DNA from: an uncultured Sphingomonas sp.
Lineage (GTDB): Bacteria > Pseudomonadota > Alphaproteobacteria > Sphingomonadales > Sphingomonadaceae
Reading direction: 5' to 3'
NCBI RefSeq assembly: GCF_946478955.1
Contig: NZ_CAMLDL010000006.1
Location: 83,902 to 147,901, forward strand
Length of the DNA: 64,000 bases
Position numbers and translations under genes: made by a program. Numbering within the stretch: the first letter of the stretch is position 1; every line of letters begins with the position of its first letter. Shown in pieces: positions 37,284-47,059 of the stretch. Below the pieces are notes generated by a model. The model searched no databases and was not told the origin of the DNA. It worked only from the letters and a program-made list of their open reading frames with translations.

Positions 37284-38026
37284 TGCTCAATATCTCCAAC
37301 CTCCACGCGACCGTCGCGGACAAACCGATCCTCAAGGGGCTGGACCTCTCCGTCCCGACCGGTGAGGTACATGCCATCATGGGCCCCAACGGCGCCGGTA
37401 AATCGACGCTCGCCTATGTGCTTGGCGGCCGCCCCGGTTATGAAGTGACCGAAGGCTCGGCAACATTTGATGGTGCGGACCTATTGTCGTTAGAACCATG
37501 GCAGCGCGCAACGGCGGGCCTGTTCCTCGGCTTCCAATATCCGGTCGAAATCCCCGGTGTGTCCTATCTCCAATTCCTGCGCGAAGCATTGAATTCACAG
37601 CGCCGCGCGCGAGGCGAAGAAGAATTGTCCGGCGCGGCATTCATCAAACTTGCAAAGGAACAGGCCGCACTGCTCGGTATGGATGCGGACATGTTGAAGC
37701 GGCCGGTCAATGTCGGCTTTTCCGGCGGCGAGAAGAAGCGTGCGGAAATGGTGCAGATGGGCATTATGGACCCCAAGCTCGCCATCCTCGATGAGACCGA
37801 CAGCGGCCTTGATATCGACGCGCTGAAAGCGGTCGGCAACGGCATCAATGCCATCATGCGCGAGCCTGGCAAATCGGTTCTGCTGATCACCCATTACCAG
37901 CGTCTGCTCGACTATGTGAAACCCGACCGTGTGCATGTCCTCAGCGCCGGAAAGATCGTTCGTTCGGGCGGTCCCGACCTGGCGCAGGAGCTGGAACGCG
38001 AAGGCTATGCGGAGGTGATCGCTTGA
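37283..38026 (+). CDS. sufC: Fe-S assembly ATPase SufC
   Basis: ABC-type soluble ATPase that drives the SufBCD scaffold. Walker A GPNGAGKST (residues 34-42), signature FSGGEKKRAEM, Walker B LAILDETDSGLDIDAL and the switch histidine in LLITHYQRLLDYV. The 247 residues are the usual length, with no membrane domain. The ATG 37283 is chosen since it overlaps the preceding stop (TGATG); seven further codons upstream are open but lie inside the previous gene. Confidence 0.97.
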   Translation: MLNISNLHATVADKPILKGLDLSVPTGEVHAIMGPNGAGKSTLAYVLGGRPGYEVTEGSATFDGADLLSLEPWQRATAGLFLGFQYPVEIPGVSYLQFLREALNSQRRARGEEELSGAAFIKLAKEQAALLGMDADMLKRPVNVGFSGGEKKRAEMVQMGIMDPKLAILDETDSGLDIDALKAVGNGINAIMREPGKSVLLITHYQRLLDYVKPDRVHVLSAGKIVRSGGPDLAQELEREGYAEVIA

Positions 38027-38760
38027 CCGCGTTGCCAACTCGAAACGATGAGGCTTTCCGCTACGCCGACATCGCCGCGCTCGGCGAAGTTTGGGATGCG
38101 CTTTCGCCGACCGAATCGATCAAAATTGCTGCGCAGCAAAAGGTGCAGCAAATTTGGTTGCCAAGCGGTGACGCAATCGACATTCGGCGCGTCGAAATCA
38201 CGCTGGAGGCGGGAGCGTCGGCGCATATTTTCACGCTTGCAAATGCGTCACGTTACGGCCGCGTTGAAGTCGACGTCACGCTTCACGACGGGACAGATTT
38301 CCAGATGGATGCTGCCATCATCGGCAGCGGCGATGCAACGCTCGAAATCGTCACGACCGTTCGTCACATCGAACCCAATGCAACGTCGCGCCAAACGGTG
38401 CGAAGCGTGCTCGGCGATAAGGCGGCGGGTAGTTATCTCGGCAAGGTCGCAGTGTCCCGCGGCGCGCAGCAGACCGACAGCGTGCAATCGGTGAAGGCGA
38501 TGCTTCTGGATCGCGGCGCGACCGCCAACGCCAAGCCCGAACTGGAAATCTACGCCGACGATGTGAAGTGTGCGCACGGCGCGACTGTGGGCGAGCTTGA
38601 CGCGAGTCAGCTGTTTTACGCGGCGGCTCGAGGCATGGATCCTGCGACGGCGAAACGCGTGCTTCTGGAAGGGTTCATTGGCGGGCTTTGGGACGAGCTT
38701 GGCGATGATAGTGAAATCGCCAATGTCGCCCGGGCCGCACTAAATGAGGTGGCACGGTGA
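38023..38760 (+). CDS. sufD: Fe-S assembly protein SufD
   Basis: Paralogue of SufB completing the SufBC2D complex. The 245 residues are shorter than Escherichia coli SufD (about 420), as is common in sphingomonads. The C-terminal family block is present: GKVAVSRGAQQTDSVQS, CAHGATVGELDASQLFYAAARG and the closing helices. Start is TTG 38023, overlapping the sufC stop (TTGA). No alternative ATG lies near. The reduced N-terminal part is notable but the beta-helix core is preserved. Confidence 0.92.
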   Translation: MTALPTRNDEAFRYADIAALGEVWDALSPTESIKIAAQQKVQQIWLPSGDAIDIRRVEITLEAGASAHIFTLANASRYGRVEVDVTLHDGTDFQMDAAIIGSGDATLEIVTTVRHIEPNATSRQTVRSVLGDKAAGSYLGKVAVSRGAQQTDSVQSVKAMLLDRGATANAKPELEIYADDVKCAHGATVGELDASQLFYAAARGMDPATAKRVLLEGFIGGLWDELGDDSEIANVARAALNEVAR

Positions 38761-39947
38761 ACGCCGAGACCGTCATCAACAACATCTTGAACGTCCGCGA
38801 TCAATTCCCGGCGATCAAAGGCTGGCATTATCTTGACAGTGCGGCGACAGCGCAGAAACCGCAGGCGGTGATCGATGCCATCACCAATGCCTATGGACGC
38901 GATTATGCGACGGTGCATCGCGGTGTCTACGAACGTTCCGCCGCGATGACGCAAAGCTTTGAAGCGGCACGCGCCGCGACCGCCGCGCTGATTGGCGGCA
39001 AGCCTGACGAGATTATTTTCACCCGCGGCGCAACCGAGGCCATTAACCTTGTTGCGTCGGGCTGGCCGCGCGGCAATCGCAATCGGGTCCTGTTGAGCCA
39101 GCTTGAACATCACAGCAATATCGTACCGTGGCAGCTCGCGGGTTATGAGATCGACGTCGTTCCGCTCACCGCCGATGGCCGCATTGACCTCGACGCCGCC
39201 GAGGGCATGGCGACCGACCAGCACGCATTCCTGTCGCTCGCTCATGTGTCCAACGTGCTTGGTTCCATCCTCGACGCAAAGCGCGCGGCAAAGATTGCGC
39301 ATAATGTCGGCGCGCTACTGTTCCTCGACGGCTGTCAGGCGGCGCCGCGGCTGCCAGTCAACGTCGCTGAAATTGGCGCGGATTTTTATGCATTTTCCGG
39401 CCACAAACTCTACGGGCCGACCGGTATCGGTGTGCTTTGGGGCCGCAAGGAACTGCTGGACCGGATGCCGCCCTATCAGGGTGGTGGCGCAATGATCGAC
39501 CGGGTGACGTTCGATCATACGACGTTCCTTCCCCCGCCCGCGCGGTTCGAAGCAGGCACGCCGCACATTGTCGGCGCCGTTGGTCTTCATGCGGCGATTG
39601 ATTGGGCGAATGCCATCGGTTTCGAGCGACTTCACGCACATGAAAGCGTCCTGGTTCGCGAGGCACGCGACGCGTTGCGCACCATTGACGGCGTTCGGCT
39701 ATTCGGCCCCGACGATAGCGCCGGTATCGTCAGTTTTGCCGTCGATGGGGTTCATCCTCATGATATCGGCACCATATTGGACGATGAAGGGGTTGCGGTG
39801 CGCGCTGGTCACCATTGCGCCCAGCCATTGATGGATCATTTGGGCGTCCCGGCGACGGCCCGGGCCAGTTTCGCTGCACATAGCGATTCGAGCGACGTCG
39901 AGGCGCTGGTGCACGGCCTGTATAAAGTGAAGCGGATTTTTGGATGA
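38757..39947 (+). CDS. sufS: cysteine desulfurase SufS
   Basis: PLP enzyme that removes sulfur from cysteine as a persulfide for the SUF scaffold. Group II desulfurase of 396 residues: HYLDSAATAQKP at the N-terminus, the PLP lysine in FSGHKLYGPTG (Lys217) and the active-site Cys in RAGHHCAQP (Cys354). Start GTG 38757 overlaps the sufD stop (GTGA). I see no sufE in the window; the sulfur relay partner would be elsewhere. Confidence 0.96.
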   Translation: MNAETVINNILNVRDQFPAIKGWHYLDSAATAQKPQAVIDAITNAYGRDYATVHRGVYERSAAMTQSFEAARAATAALIGGKPDEIIFTRGATEAINLVASGWPRGNRNRVLLSQLEHHSNIVPWQLAGYEIDVVPLTADGRIDLDAAEGMATDQHAFLSLAHVSNVLGSILDAKRAAKIAHNVGALLFLDGCQAAPRLPVNVAEIGADFYAFSGHKLYGPTGIGVLWGRKELLDRMPPYQGGGAMIDRVTFDHTTFLPPPARFEAGTPHIVGAVGLHAAIDWANAIGFERLHAHESVLVREARDALRTIDGVRLFGPDDSAGIVSFAVDGVHPHDIGTILDDEGVAVRAGHHCAQPLMDHLGVPATARASFAAHSDSSDVEALVHGLYKVKRIFG

Positions 39948-40402
39948 TGGGCGAAGAAAAGAAGATTGAGGTCGAAGAGGTGGAGTCGGTCGCGACGCCG
40001 CCGCGCGCCCGGCTGACCCCCGAAGTGGAACGGAAGCGCGACTATCTCGCCGGGTTCCTGGCCGAGAAGAAGCCGGAACCGGCCACCAACGTCGCCGGCG
40101 GCGCGCTACAGGAGGCCGTCATTGATGCGCTAAAATCAATCTATGACCCGGAAATCCCGGTCGACATTTACGAACTGGGCCTGATTTATGACGTTGCCAT
40201 CAGCGAGGATGGCGACGCCGTGGTCACCATGACACTAACCACCCCGCACTGCCCGGTCGCCGAATCCATGCCGGGCGAAGTCGAATTGCGTGTTTTGTCA
40301 GTCCCGGGCATTCGCGATGCCGAGGTCAAGCTAGTCTGGGATCCGCCATGGGATCCATCGAAGATGAGCGACGAAGCGCGCCTTGAACTGGGGATGCTGT
40401 AA
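39944..40402 (+). CDS. sufT: SUF assembly protein SufT (MIP18/DUF59 family)
   Basis: Fe-S maturation factor of the MIP18 family, 152 residues. The domain spans about residues 50-150 with DPEIPVDIYELGLIYDV, TLTTPHCPVAESMPG (conserved Cys) and VKLVWDPPWDP. The first 45 residues are charged and probably flexible. It overlaps sufS (ATGATG) and abuts the IscA/SufA-type gene by one base (TAATGG). Confidence 0.92.
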   Translation: MMGEEKKIEVEEVESVATPPRARLTPEVERKRDYLAGFLAEKKPEPATNVAGGALQEAVIDALKSIYDPEIPVDIYELGLIYDVAISEDGDAVVTMTLTTPHCPVAESMPGEVELRVLSVPGIRDAEVKLVWDPPWDPSKMSDEARLELGML

Positions 40403-40761
40403 TGGCGGAGACCACAACGCGTCGTCCCCGGCCCGCGGCCATCACCTTAACGCCCGCGGCCGAGGACCGGATCGCGAAGCTGATGGCAGGCGCGCCTGAG
40501 GGCGCGATTGGGGTCAAGCTATCGACGCCGCGCCGCGGGTGTTCCGGCCTTGCCTACTCGGTTGATTACGTGAACGAGGAAGACCGCGCGGACGAGAAAA
40601 TCGTGACGCCGGGCGGCGTCTTTTACGTCGATGCTGGATCGATCCTTTATCTGATCGGCTCAATCATGGATTGGAAGGTCGACGATTTCGCGGAGGGGTT
40701 CGTGTTTGAAAATCCCAATGCAAAAGGCAGTTGCGGTTGCGGAGAAAGCTTCACCGTCTAA
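40402..40761 (+). CDS. sufA: A-type Fe-S carrier (SufA/IscA)
   Basis: Transfers assembled clusters to target proteins. HesB/IscA fold of 119 residues with the three conserved cysteines: one in RRGCSGLAY and the pair in GSCGCGESF. The position as last suf gene supports SufA rather than ErpA, but the sequence alone does not separate these. It shares one base with sufT. Confidence 0.92.
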   Translation: MAETTTRRPRPAAITLTPAAEDRIAKLMAGAPEGAIGVKLSTPRRGCSGLAYSVDYVNEEDRADEKIVTPGGVFYVDAGSILYLIGSIMDWKVDDFAEGFVFENPNAKGSCGCGESFTV

Positions 40762-40771
40762 AGGCGTTCAA

Positions 40772-41449
40772 ATGCGCCCGCCTTTCGATCATATTCGCGA
40801 CTGGATCTTCGATCTCGACAACACGCTTTATCCGGCGTCGGCACGGCTGTTCGACCTGATTGATGAACGCATGACGGCCTATGTCCAGCGAACGCTCGGT
40901 CTGGACGATGCATTGGAAGCGCGGCGAATTCAGAAGCAGTATTTTCGCGACCATGGCACGACCCTGGCCGGAATGATGAGACTGCACGGCGTCGATCCGC
41001 ATGATTTTCTGGATGATGTGCACGACATTGAAATGGACCGCATCGTCCAGAACAGCGTGCTTGGCCAGGCATTGCTCAAACTTCCGGGCCGCCGCTTTGT
41101 GTTCACCAATGGCAATGATGCCTATGCCCATCGGGTATTAAAGGCGATTGGCATTGGCGACCATTTCCAGGGCCTGGTTGATATTCACGCCACCAATTAC
41201 CTGCCGAAGCCCGACCCGCACGGCTACCGCCTGCTGGTGGAGAAGTTCGCCATTGACCCCACTCGCGCGGTGCTAGTGGAGGATATGGCCAAAAATCTGA
41301 AACCCGCCAAAGCGATGGGAATGACAACCGTTTGGGTCGACAATGGATCGGATCATGGCGACCATGATGCCGACCCCGCGGCGATCGATTATGTCATTCA
41401 CGACGTTGCCGACTGGCTCCAGACGATCACACAAGGAACTGACCAATGA
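40772..41449 (+). CDS. HAD-family pyrimidine 5'-nucleotidase
   Basis: Haloacid dehalogenase-type phosphatase of 225 residues. The nucleophile motif is FDLDNTLYP, motif [13 protein letters not shown], motif III lysine in [12 protein letters not shown] and the acidic pair in [10 protein letters not shown]. It fits the pyrimidine 5'-nucleotidase (SDT1-like) subgroup. ATG 40772 lies 10 bases after sufA with AAAGG upstream. The stop overlaps the dapD ATG (ATGA). It is thus positioned to be expressed from the suf promoter. Confidence 0.88.
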   Translation: MRPPFDHIRDWIFDLDNTLYPASARLFDLIDERMTAYVQRTLGLDDALEARRIQKQYFRDHGTTLAGMMRLHGVDPHDFLDDVHDIEMDRIVQNSVLGQALLKLPGRRFVFTNGNDAYAHRVLKAIGIGDHFQGLVDIHATNYLPKPDPHGYRLLVEKFAIDPTRAVLVEDMAKNLKPAKAMGMTTVWVDNGSDHGDHDADPAAIDYVIHDVADWLQTITQGTDQ

Positions 41450-42282
41450 CCGACCAGCTTCAGACCGTCATCGAAAATGCATGGGACAGTCGCGACAGTC
41501 TCGACACCGGCGACCAGGCTATTCGCGAAGCGGTGGAGGCGGCGGTTCTGCGCCTTGACAGCGGGGAGGCCCGCGTCGCCGAAAAGGTGGATGGCAAATG
41601 GCAGGTCAATCAATGGTTGAAAAAGGCTGTGCTCCTGTCCTTCCGGCTGAACCCTATGGAAGCGATCTCCGGTGGACCCGGCGGTGCCAACTGGTGGGAT
41701 AAGGTCGACAGCAAATTCCTCGGTTGGGGCGACGAGGCATTCAAGGCGGCCGGTTTCCGCGCCGTGCCGGGATCCATCGTCCGCCGCGGTGCCCATATCG
41801 CACCAAATGCGGTGCTCATGCCCAGCTTCGTCAACATTGGCGCGTCGGTCGGCGAAGGTACGATGGTCGACACATGGGCGACCGTGGGCAGCTGCGCCCA
41901 GATCGGCAAGAATGTTCATTTGTCCGGCGGTGTAGGGATCGGCGGTGTGCTGGAGCCGCTGCAGGCTGGGCCGGTCATCATCGAGGACAACTGCTTTATC
42001 GGCGCGCGATCTGAAGTGGTAGAGGGCGTCGTCGTCGAAGAAGGCGCCGTCCTGTCGATGGGCGTTTTCATCAGCTCCACGTCAAAGATTATTGATCGCG
42101 AAACGGGTGAGATTTTCGTCGGCCGCGTGCCCGCTTATTCGGTGGTCGTGCCCGGTGCGCTTCCCGGCAAGCCGCTACCCGACGGGTCGCCGGGTCCAAG
42201 CCTGTCCTGCGCGGTCATCGTCAAACGTGTTGACGCGCAAACTCGGGCAAAGACCGCGATCAACGAATTGCTCCGGGACTAG
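41446..42282 (+). CDS. dapD: tetrahydrodipicolinate N-succinyltransferase
   Basis: Succinyl-CoA dependent step of the lysine and diaminopimelate pathway, feeding peptidoglycan. The 278 residues have an N-terminal helical domain and a left-handed beta-helix made of hexapeptide repeats ([34 protein letters not shown]). ATG overlaps the preceding nucleotidase stop (ATGA), so it may be the distal gene of the suf transcript. Confidence 0.97.
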   Translation: MTDQLQTVIENAWDSRDSLDTGDQAIREAVEAAVLRLDSGEARVAEKVDGKWQVNQWLKKAVLLSFRLNPMEAISGGPGGANWWDKVDSKFLGWGDEAFKAAGFRAVPGSIVRRGAHIAPNAVLMPSFVNIGASVGEGTMVDTWATVGSCAQIGKNVHLSGGVGIGGVLEPLQAGPVIIEDNCFIGARSEVVEGVVVEEGAVLSMGVFISSTSKIIDRETGEIFVGRVPAYSVVVPGALPGKPLPDGSPGPSLSCAVIVKRVDAQTRAKTAINELLRD

Positions 42283-42373
42283 AACATAAGTAGTCCTTAT
42301 GCTCCTGCGCTGATATTTGGTTGGCGGGCGCAGCATATCGGCCATAGCGTTGCAGCTCCGTTGGAGACACGCC

Positions 42374-43339
42374 ATGGCGCCGCTTGATCGTCCTATTTCA
42401 TATGTCGAAGCTGGCGCGGCGCATCCTCGCGCTGTGGCACCCGCGATGGGTCGCACCGAGTGGATCATGCTGGGCATTCTTGCCCTGGTCTGGGGCTCTG
42501 CCTTTGTGTTCATCAAGGTCGCGGTCGAAAACTTCAATCCGCTGACCTATGTTTGGCTACGCTTGACGATTGCAGCGATGGCGCTGATCGGGATTGTTCG
42601 TTTGGCAGGCCATAAGCTGACCTTCCCGTCCGTAGTATGGGCGGCGGTGGGGTTGCTTGCGCTGCTCAATAATGTCGTGCCCTTCCTGCTCTTTGGATGG
42701 AGCCAGCAGCACATCGCCAGCGGCCTTGCCGCCATCCTCCAATCGACAACGCCCATCTTCGGTGTCCTTGCCGCCCATATTGCAACGAGCGATGAAAAGC
42801 TGACCAAAGGCAAGCTGATTGGGGTGATTGTCGGCTTTGTCGGCGTTGCGACGATGATTGGGCCGCAGATTGCAGGCGATGGCGGCAATCATCTGCTTGC
42901 ACAGGTCGCCTGTTTGCTGGCGAGCCTTCTATATGCTCTTGCGGGCATCTTTGCGCGCCGGTTCAAGGCGATGGGCGTCAATCCGTTGCAATTGGCGGCT
43001 GCCCAATTCCTCACGGGCGCAATTATGCTAACGCCGATCGCCCTTACCTTCGGACAGCGGTTCGCGACGCTACCGACAAGCTGGACGGCATGGGGGGCAG
43101 TCCTTGCCCTCGCCATCGCCTGCTCGGCATTTGCCTATGTTCTCTTCTTTCGCCTGATCGAGCGGGCCGGGGCCACCAACAGCTTGCTAGTCACCCTGCT
43201 CGTCCCGCCGGTCGCGATCATCATCGGATCGATGGTTTTTGGGGAGCGTCTGGGCCTCAATCAGCTGTTCGGTCTTTTGCTGATCGGCGCCGGACTGTCG
43301 GTAATCGACGGACGGCTTTGGAAGCGCCTTCGCGCCTAG
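42374..43339 (+). CDS. EamA/DMT-family permease
   Basis: Drug/metabolite transporter family protein of 321 residues with two EamA repeats of five helices each (first WIMLGILALVWGSAFVFIKV, second beginning LAQVACLLASLLYALAGIF). YmcD/RhaT-like exporters of this class often move amino acids or metabolites, but the substrate is not predictable. Start ATG 42374 has GGAGAC 6 bases upstream; an earlier frame adds 19 unlikely residues. It converges on the TlpA-like gene with a 4-base overlap. Confidence 0.9.
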   Translation: MAPLDRPISYVEAGAAHPRAVAPAMGRTEWIMLGILALVWGSAFVFIKVAVENFNPLTYVWLRLTIAAMALIGIVRLAGHKLTFPSVVWAAVGLLALLNNVVPFLLFGWSQQHIASGLAAILQSTTPIFGVLAAHIATSDEKLTKGKLIGVIVGFVGVATMIGPQIAGDGGNHLLAQVACLLASLLYALAGIFARRFKAMGVNPLQLAAAQFLTGAIMLTPIALTFGQRFATLPTSWTAWGAVLALAIACSAFAYVLFFRLIERAGATNSLLVTLLVPPVAIIIGSMVFGERLGLNQLFGLLLIGAGLSVIDGRLWKRLRA

Positions 43340-43908
43340 TCCCTTGCCCCCGCCTCGGCCAACAATGCCCTGGCCTCGGGGCCCGTCCAATCCAGATCGC
43401 CGGTGTAGCGCCACACCTCCATCCCACGCGCGTCATATAATATTGTCGTCGGCATAACCTGCACGCCCAGCGCGCTGGACAGGTTCATGTCAGGATCATG
43501 ATAGGCGGCGAAGCGGGCGATTCCCTTTTCCTTCAGAAACGCGTCAACCGACCCCTTGGGCGCCATGTCCTGACTGACGGCGATCACGCCCAGCGCGCCA
43601 TTCCCGGCCTGCTCTTCCTCCAGCTTTTGCAGTGTCGGAAGTTCCTTGATGCATGGCGCGCACCAGCTGGCCCATAAATTGACCAAAACCGGGGTTCCCT
43701 TGAAACTGACCAGGCTCATATCGCCGCCGTCGGGATTTTTGAACGTCGCCACGGGCGCCGCTTCTCCCTTGTGCGTACGATCAATGCCCTTTTCCGCCGA
43801 CTGAGACGGTGCATCCATACCATTCGCGGGAGATTGCGGCTCCGCCGGCTTTTGCTTATCGCAGCCGGCAAGAAGGCCAAGAACAAGGAACGGGACAATT
43901 AGCCGCAA
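43336..43908 (-). CDS. TlpA-like thioredoxin-fold lipoprotein
   Basis: Membrane-anchored periplasmic thiol-disulfide reductase. Start TTG 43908 is chosen since GGAGG lies 5 bases upstream and the product then opens with a lipoprotein signal ([16 protein letters not shown], lipobox Cys16). A linker rich in Pro, Ser and Gln follows, then the thioredoxin domain with WASWCAPC active site and the cis-Pro region [11 protein letters not shown]. The 190 residues fit the TlpA/ResA group, which reduces cytochrome or oxidase apoproteins. The reductant is unknown. Its start is only 16 bases from that of the divergent argH. Confidence 0.92.
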   Translation of the reverse strand: MRLIVPFLVLGLLAGCDKQKPAEPQSPANGMDAPSQSAEKGIDRTHKGEAAPVATFKNPDGGDMSLVSFKGTPVLVNLWASWCAPCIKELPTLQKLEEEQAGNGALGVIAVSQDMAPKGSVDAFLKEKGIARFAAYHDPDMNLSSALGVQVMPTTILYDARGMEVWRYTGDLDWTGPEARALLAEAGARD

Positions 43909-43924
43909 GGAAACCTCCAACAAG

Positions 43925-45304
43925 ATGTGGGGCGGACGCTTCGCTGAAGGCCCGGCCGCCGTCATGCGTGAGATAAATGCCTCCATCTCCGTCGACAAGC
44001 GCCTGTGGCAACACGACATCGCGGCCAGCCGCGTCCATGCCGCCATGTTGGCGGGTCGCGGGATATTGAGCGAAGCCGATGCGAAGGCGATCGACGAAGG
44101 CCTGACCGAAGTAGGATTGGAAATTGAACGCGGCGAGCTGGTCGAGGATCCGGCGCTGGAAGACATCCATATGCATGTCGAAGACCGGCTGCGCGGGAAG
44201 ATTGGCGATGCGGCGGGGCGCCTGCATACCGCCCGGTCGCGCAATGACCAGGTCGCGACCGATTTCAAACTGTTCGTGCGCGATTCCATCGACGAGGTCA
44301 TTCGCGCCGTCGACGCGCTGGAAGATGCGCTCGTGAACCGCGCGGAAGAGCATGCGGAAAGTGTCATGCCGGGGTTCACCCATCTCCAGTCCGGGCAGCC
44401 GGTGACGTTGGGCCACCATTTGATGGCCTATCGCGAAATGCTGGTGCGTGATCGTAGCCGCTTTGCCGATGCACGGGCGAGGATGAACGAATCGCCATTG
44501 GGTAGTGCCGCATTGGCCGGCACTGGATTTGATCTGGACCGCGACGGCACAGCCGCCGCACTCGGCTTCGACCGGCCAACCGCCAATAGCCTTGATGCGG
44601 TCAGCGATCGTGATTTTGTCGTCGATTATCTCCATGCTGCCGCGCTGACCTCGGTCCACCTGTCGCGACTGGCCGAAGAAATTATCATGTGGGCATCGCA
44701 GCCCTTCGGCTTTGTCAAATTGCCCGATGCATGGTCGACGGGGAGCTCGATCATGCCCAACAAGCGCAATCCCGACGCCGCCGAATTGGTGCGCGGCCAT
44801 AGTGGACGGATCATCGGCGACCTGGTGGCGATGCTGGTGATCCTGAAAGGCCTGCCGCTGGCCTATGCCAAGGATTTACAGGACGATAAGCCGCCGATGT
44901 TCGATGCGCATGATCTGCTGACGCTCAGTCTGGCGGCGATGGCAGGGATGGTCACGGACCTGCAATTCGTTCCCGAACGAATGCGATCGGTAGCTGCCGC
45001 AGGTCATGCCACGGCCACAGATCTTGCGGATTGGCTCGTCAGCGATATCGGCGTGCCATTTCGCGAAGCGCATCACATCAGCGGCAGCGCCGTCGCCGCA
45101 GCTGACGCGAAGGGCAAGGCGCTCGATGAACTGACCGAGGAAGAGCTGCGCGCCGTTGACCCGCGCATTGACGAGCGCGTCCTGCCGCGCTTGTCGGTCG
45201 AAGCATCGGTTGCGTCGCGGCGAAGTGCTGGCGGCACCGCCCCGGAACGGGTAAAGGAAGCCATCGCCCGGGCCCGGGCGCAAATGGCGGCGCGGGAGGA
45301 ATGA
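43925..45304 (+). CDS. argH: argininosuccinate lyase
   Basis: Last step of arginine synthesis, splitting argininosuccinate to arginine and fumarate. The 459 residues are full length, with [40 protein letters not shown] (catalytic His region) and the superfamily signature [16 protein letters not shown]. The N-terminus matches relatives from MWGGRF onward. The ribosome binding site is weak (AAGGA, 13 bases away). It overlaps the small lipoprotein gene. argG lies 11 kb away on the other strand. Confidence 0.97.
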   Translation: MWGGRFAEGPAAVMREINASISVDKRLWQHDIAASRVHAAMLAGRGILSEADAKAIDEGLTEVGLEIERGELVEDPALEDIHMHVEDRLRGKIGDAAGRLHTARSRNDQVATDFKLFVRDSIDEVIRAVDALEDALVNRAEEHAESVMPGFTHLQSGQPVTLGHHLMAYREMLVRDRSRFADARARMNESPLGSAALAGTGFDLDRDGTAAALGFDRPTANSLDAVSDRDFVVDYLHAAALTSVHLSRLAEEIIMWASQPFGFVKLPDAWSTGSSIMPNKRNPDAAELVRGHSGRIIGDLVAMLVILKGLPLAYAKDLQDDKPPMFDAHDLLTLSLAAMAGMVTDLQFVPERMRSVAAAGHATATDLADWLVSDIGVPFREAHHISGSAVAAADAKGKALDELTEEELRAVDPRIDERVLPRLSVEASVASRRSAGGTAPERVKEAIARARAQMAAREE

Positions 45305-45639
45305 TGCGCAATCGACTGGCCGGGGTGCTTGCCATGGTAACATTGGCGGGATGCGGCAAGGTCGCAGACCTTGAGCCAGCCGCGGGTCATACGCTTCCCC
45401 AGAAACCGGCGCTGGCAGCGACGACGCCGACGGCGAATGAGCTTCTGACCCTGCCGCCCTATGCCCGGCCCGACCGGATCGATGAACTGCTGAAGCGCGG
45501 CGAGCAGCGCCAGCCTGACCGTTTCGACATGCCCCCGCCCAGCGGCAAAACAGTGCCCAAAACGGTGCCAGCGCCTAACGATCCGGGTGCAACCGGCACC
45601 AATACCGCCGACACCCAACCGCAGGAAACGACCAAGTGA
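45304..45639 (+). CDS. small LptM-like lipoprotein
   Basis: A 111-residue lipoprotein precursor ([17 protein letters not shown], lipobox LAGC at Cys17, then GKVADLEP). The short LAGCGK-x-x-x-LEP start and the position just after argH recall YifL/LptM, the small lipoprotein that helps LptD mature and is usually encoded next to lysA. Here galU follows instead. The remainder is Pro/Thr rich and probably disordered. The second of two tandem ATG codons is used because GGAGG is then 5 bases upstream. LptM function is inferred. Confidence 0.75.
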   Translation: MRNRLAGVLAMVTLAGCGKVADLEPAAGHTLPQKPALAATTPTANELLTLPPYARPDRIDELLKRGEQRQPDRFDMPPPSGKTVPKTVPAPNDPGATGTNTADTQPQETTK

Positions 45640-46520
45640 TCAAACCTGTTCGCAAGGCCATTTTCCCCGTCGCTGGACTCGGCACCCGATTGCTTCCGGC
45701 CACCAAGACCATGCCGAAGGAAATGCTGACGGTGGTTGACCGGCCGCTGATCCAATATGCCGTCGACGAGGCGCGCGAAGCGGGCATCGAACAAATGATT
45801 TTCGTGACCGGTCGCGGCAAGGGGTCGCTCGTCGACTATTTCGACATGGGCTATGAGCTGGAAGCGACGATGAGCAAGGCGGGAAAAAGCCTTGAGTCCC
45901 TCGCCCCGGCGCGGACCCAGTTCGGTGAGATTGTGTCGGTGCGGCAGCAGCAACCGCTGGGCCTCGGCCATGCAGTTTGGATTGCCCGTCATATTATCGG
46001 TAATGAGCCGTTCGCGGTTCTGCTCCCTGACGACCTGATGGTCGGGAAGCCAGGCGCGCTGCGCCAGATGGTCGACGCCTATAATGAATTGGGCGGTAAC
46101 ATCGTCTGCGCTCAGGACGTACCCGCCGATAAGACCGGAAGCTATGGGATCATCACGCCTGGCGACACGCGCGGCAACACGACCGAGGTAAAAGGGCTGG
46201 TGGAGAAGCCGGCGCCAGCGGATGCGCCGTCCCACCTTGGTGTGGTCGGACGGTACATCCTGCAGCCGGAAGTCATGTCCATCCTTGAAAAGGGCGAGCG
46301 CGGCGCCGGAGGCGAGATTCAGCTGACCGACGGCATGGCCAAGCTAATCGGCGAACAGCCGTTCCACGCCCTGAAGGTCGACGCGACGCGATATGACTGC
46401 GGCGACAAGGCAGGATTTGTTCTTGCCAATCTGGCGATTGCGCTCAGCCGTCCCGACCTTGGCCCAGTAATAGAGGAATATCTGACGGCCCGTCAGGGAT
46501 CCAGTTCCACGTCCCAATAG
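45636..46520 (+). CDS. galU: UTP-glucose-1-phosphate uridylyltransferase
   Basis: Makes UDP-glucose for exopolysaccharide, lipid glycosylation and trehalose. The 294 residues open with the nucleotidyltransferase signature VAGLGTRLLPATKTMPKEML and contain PLGLGHAVW, FAVLLPDDLM and GRYILQPEVM. GTG 45636 overlaps the preceding stop (GTGA). The 3' end overlaps the convergent HNH gene by 28 bases. It can supply sugar donors for the glycan cluster at 51-56 kb. Confidence 0.96.
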   Translation: MIKPVRKAIFPVAGLGTRLLPATKTMPKEMLTVVDRPLIQYAVDEAREAGIEQMIFVTGRGKGSLVDYFDMGYELEATMSKAGKSLESLAPARTQFGEIVSVRQQQPLGLGHAVWIARHIIGNEPFAVLLPDDLMVGKPGALRQMVDAYNELGGNIVCAQDVPADKTGSYGIITPGDTRGNTTEVKGLVEKPAPADAPSHLGVVGRYILQPEVMSILEKGERGAGGEIQLTDGMAKLIGEQPFHALKVDATRYDCGDKAGFVLANLAIALSRPDLGPVIEEYLTARQGSSSTSQ

Positions 46521-47059
46521 AGATAATCCCGCCAACTTTGATGAAGGAAGTTTGGCGGAAAACTGCGGCCATGATCTTGCAGTTGCCAGCTCGTCGGGCG
46601 GATCGGTTCTGCCTCAATATGCATTCCAGCCTGGCGCGGCGTCCGGCCACCCTTCTTCAGGTTGCAGGGCGCACAAGCCGTTGCGACATTCTCCCAGCTT
46701 GTGCGGCCGCCTTGCGCGCGCGGCACGACATGGTCGAACGTCAGCTCGCGGTGGGTGCCGCAATAGACGCAGCGGAAGCGATCACGGAGGAATAAGTTGA
46801 ACCTGGTAAAGGCCGGATATTCGTTCGGCTTCACATATTGGCGCAGCGCGATAACCGACGGAAGCTTCAGGCTCGCCGACGGGCTATGCACTTCCCGGTC
46901 ATAATGGGCGATCACGTCCACACGTTCGAGGAACATCGCCTTGATCGCAGTCTGCCACGACCATAGCGAGAGCGGGTAATAGCTTAGCGGCGTATAATCC
47001 GCGTTGAGCACCAATGCAGGGCAACTATCGGGATGGCGGATGATATCGGGGTGGTACAT
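46493..47059 (-). CDS. HNH endonuclease family protein
   Basis: A 188-residue protein with a C-terminal HNH domain: the two zinc-binding CxxC pairs CVYCG and CAPCN enclose FDHVVPRAQGG and the WEN motif. The N-terminal half (VLNADYTPLSYYPLSLWSW) is conserved in a large family of chromosomal HNH proteins in alphaproteobacteria whose role is unknown, as distinct from phage or intron enzymes. Start ATG 47059 has GGAGAGAAG upstream. The gene converges on galU. Confidence 0.88.
   Translation of the reverse strand: MYHPDIIRHPDSCPALVLNADYTPLSYYPLSLWSWQTAIKAMFLERVDVIAHYDREVHSPSASLKLPSVIALRQYVKPNEYPAFTRFNLFLRDRFRCVYCGTHRELTFDHVVPRAQGGRTSWENVATACAPCNLKKGGRTPRQAGMHIEAEPIRPTSWQLQDHGRSFPPNFLHQSWRDYLYWDVELDP

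Noticed and set aside
42288..42300. ATAAG/CTTAT mini-hairpin after dapD
   Set aside because: Five AT-rich pairs without a T-run are too weak for a terminator.
43909..44379. 157-codon upstream extension of the TlpA-like gene
   Set aside because: It runs antisense through argH, and the TTG at 43908 has a good ribosome binding site and starts a lipoprotein signal.
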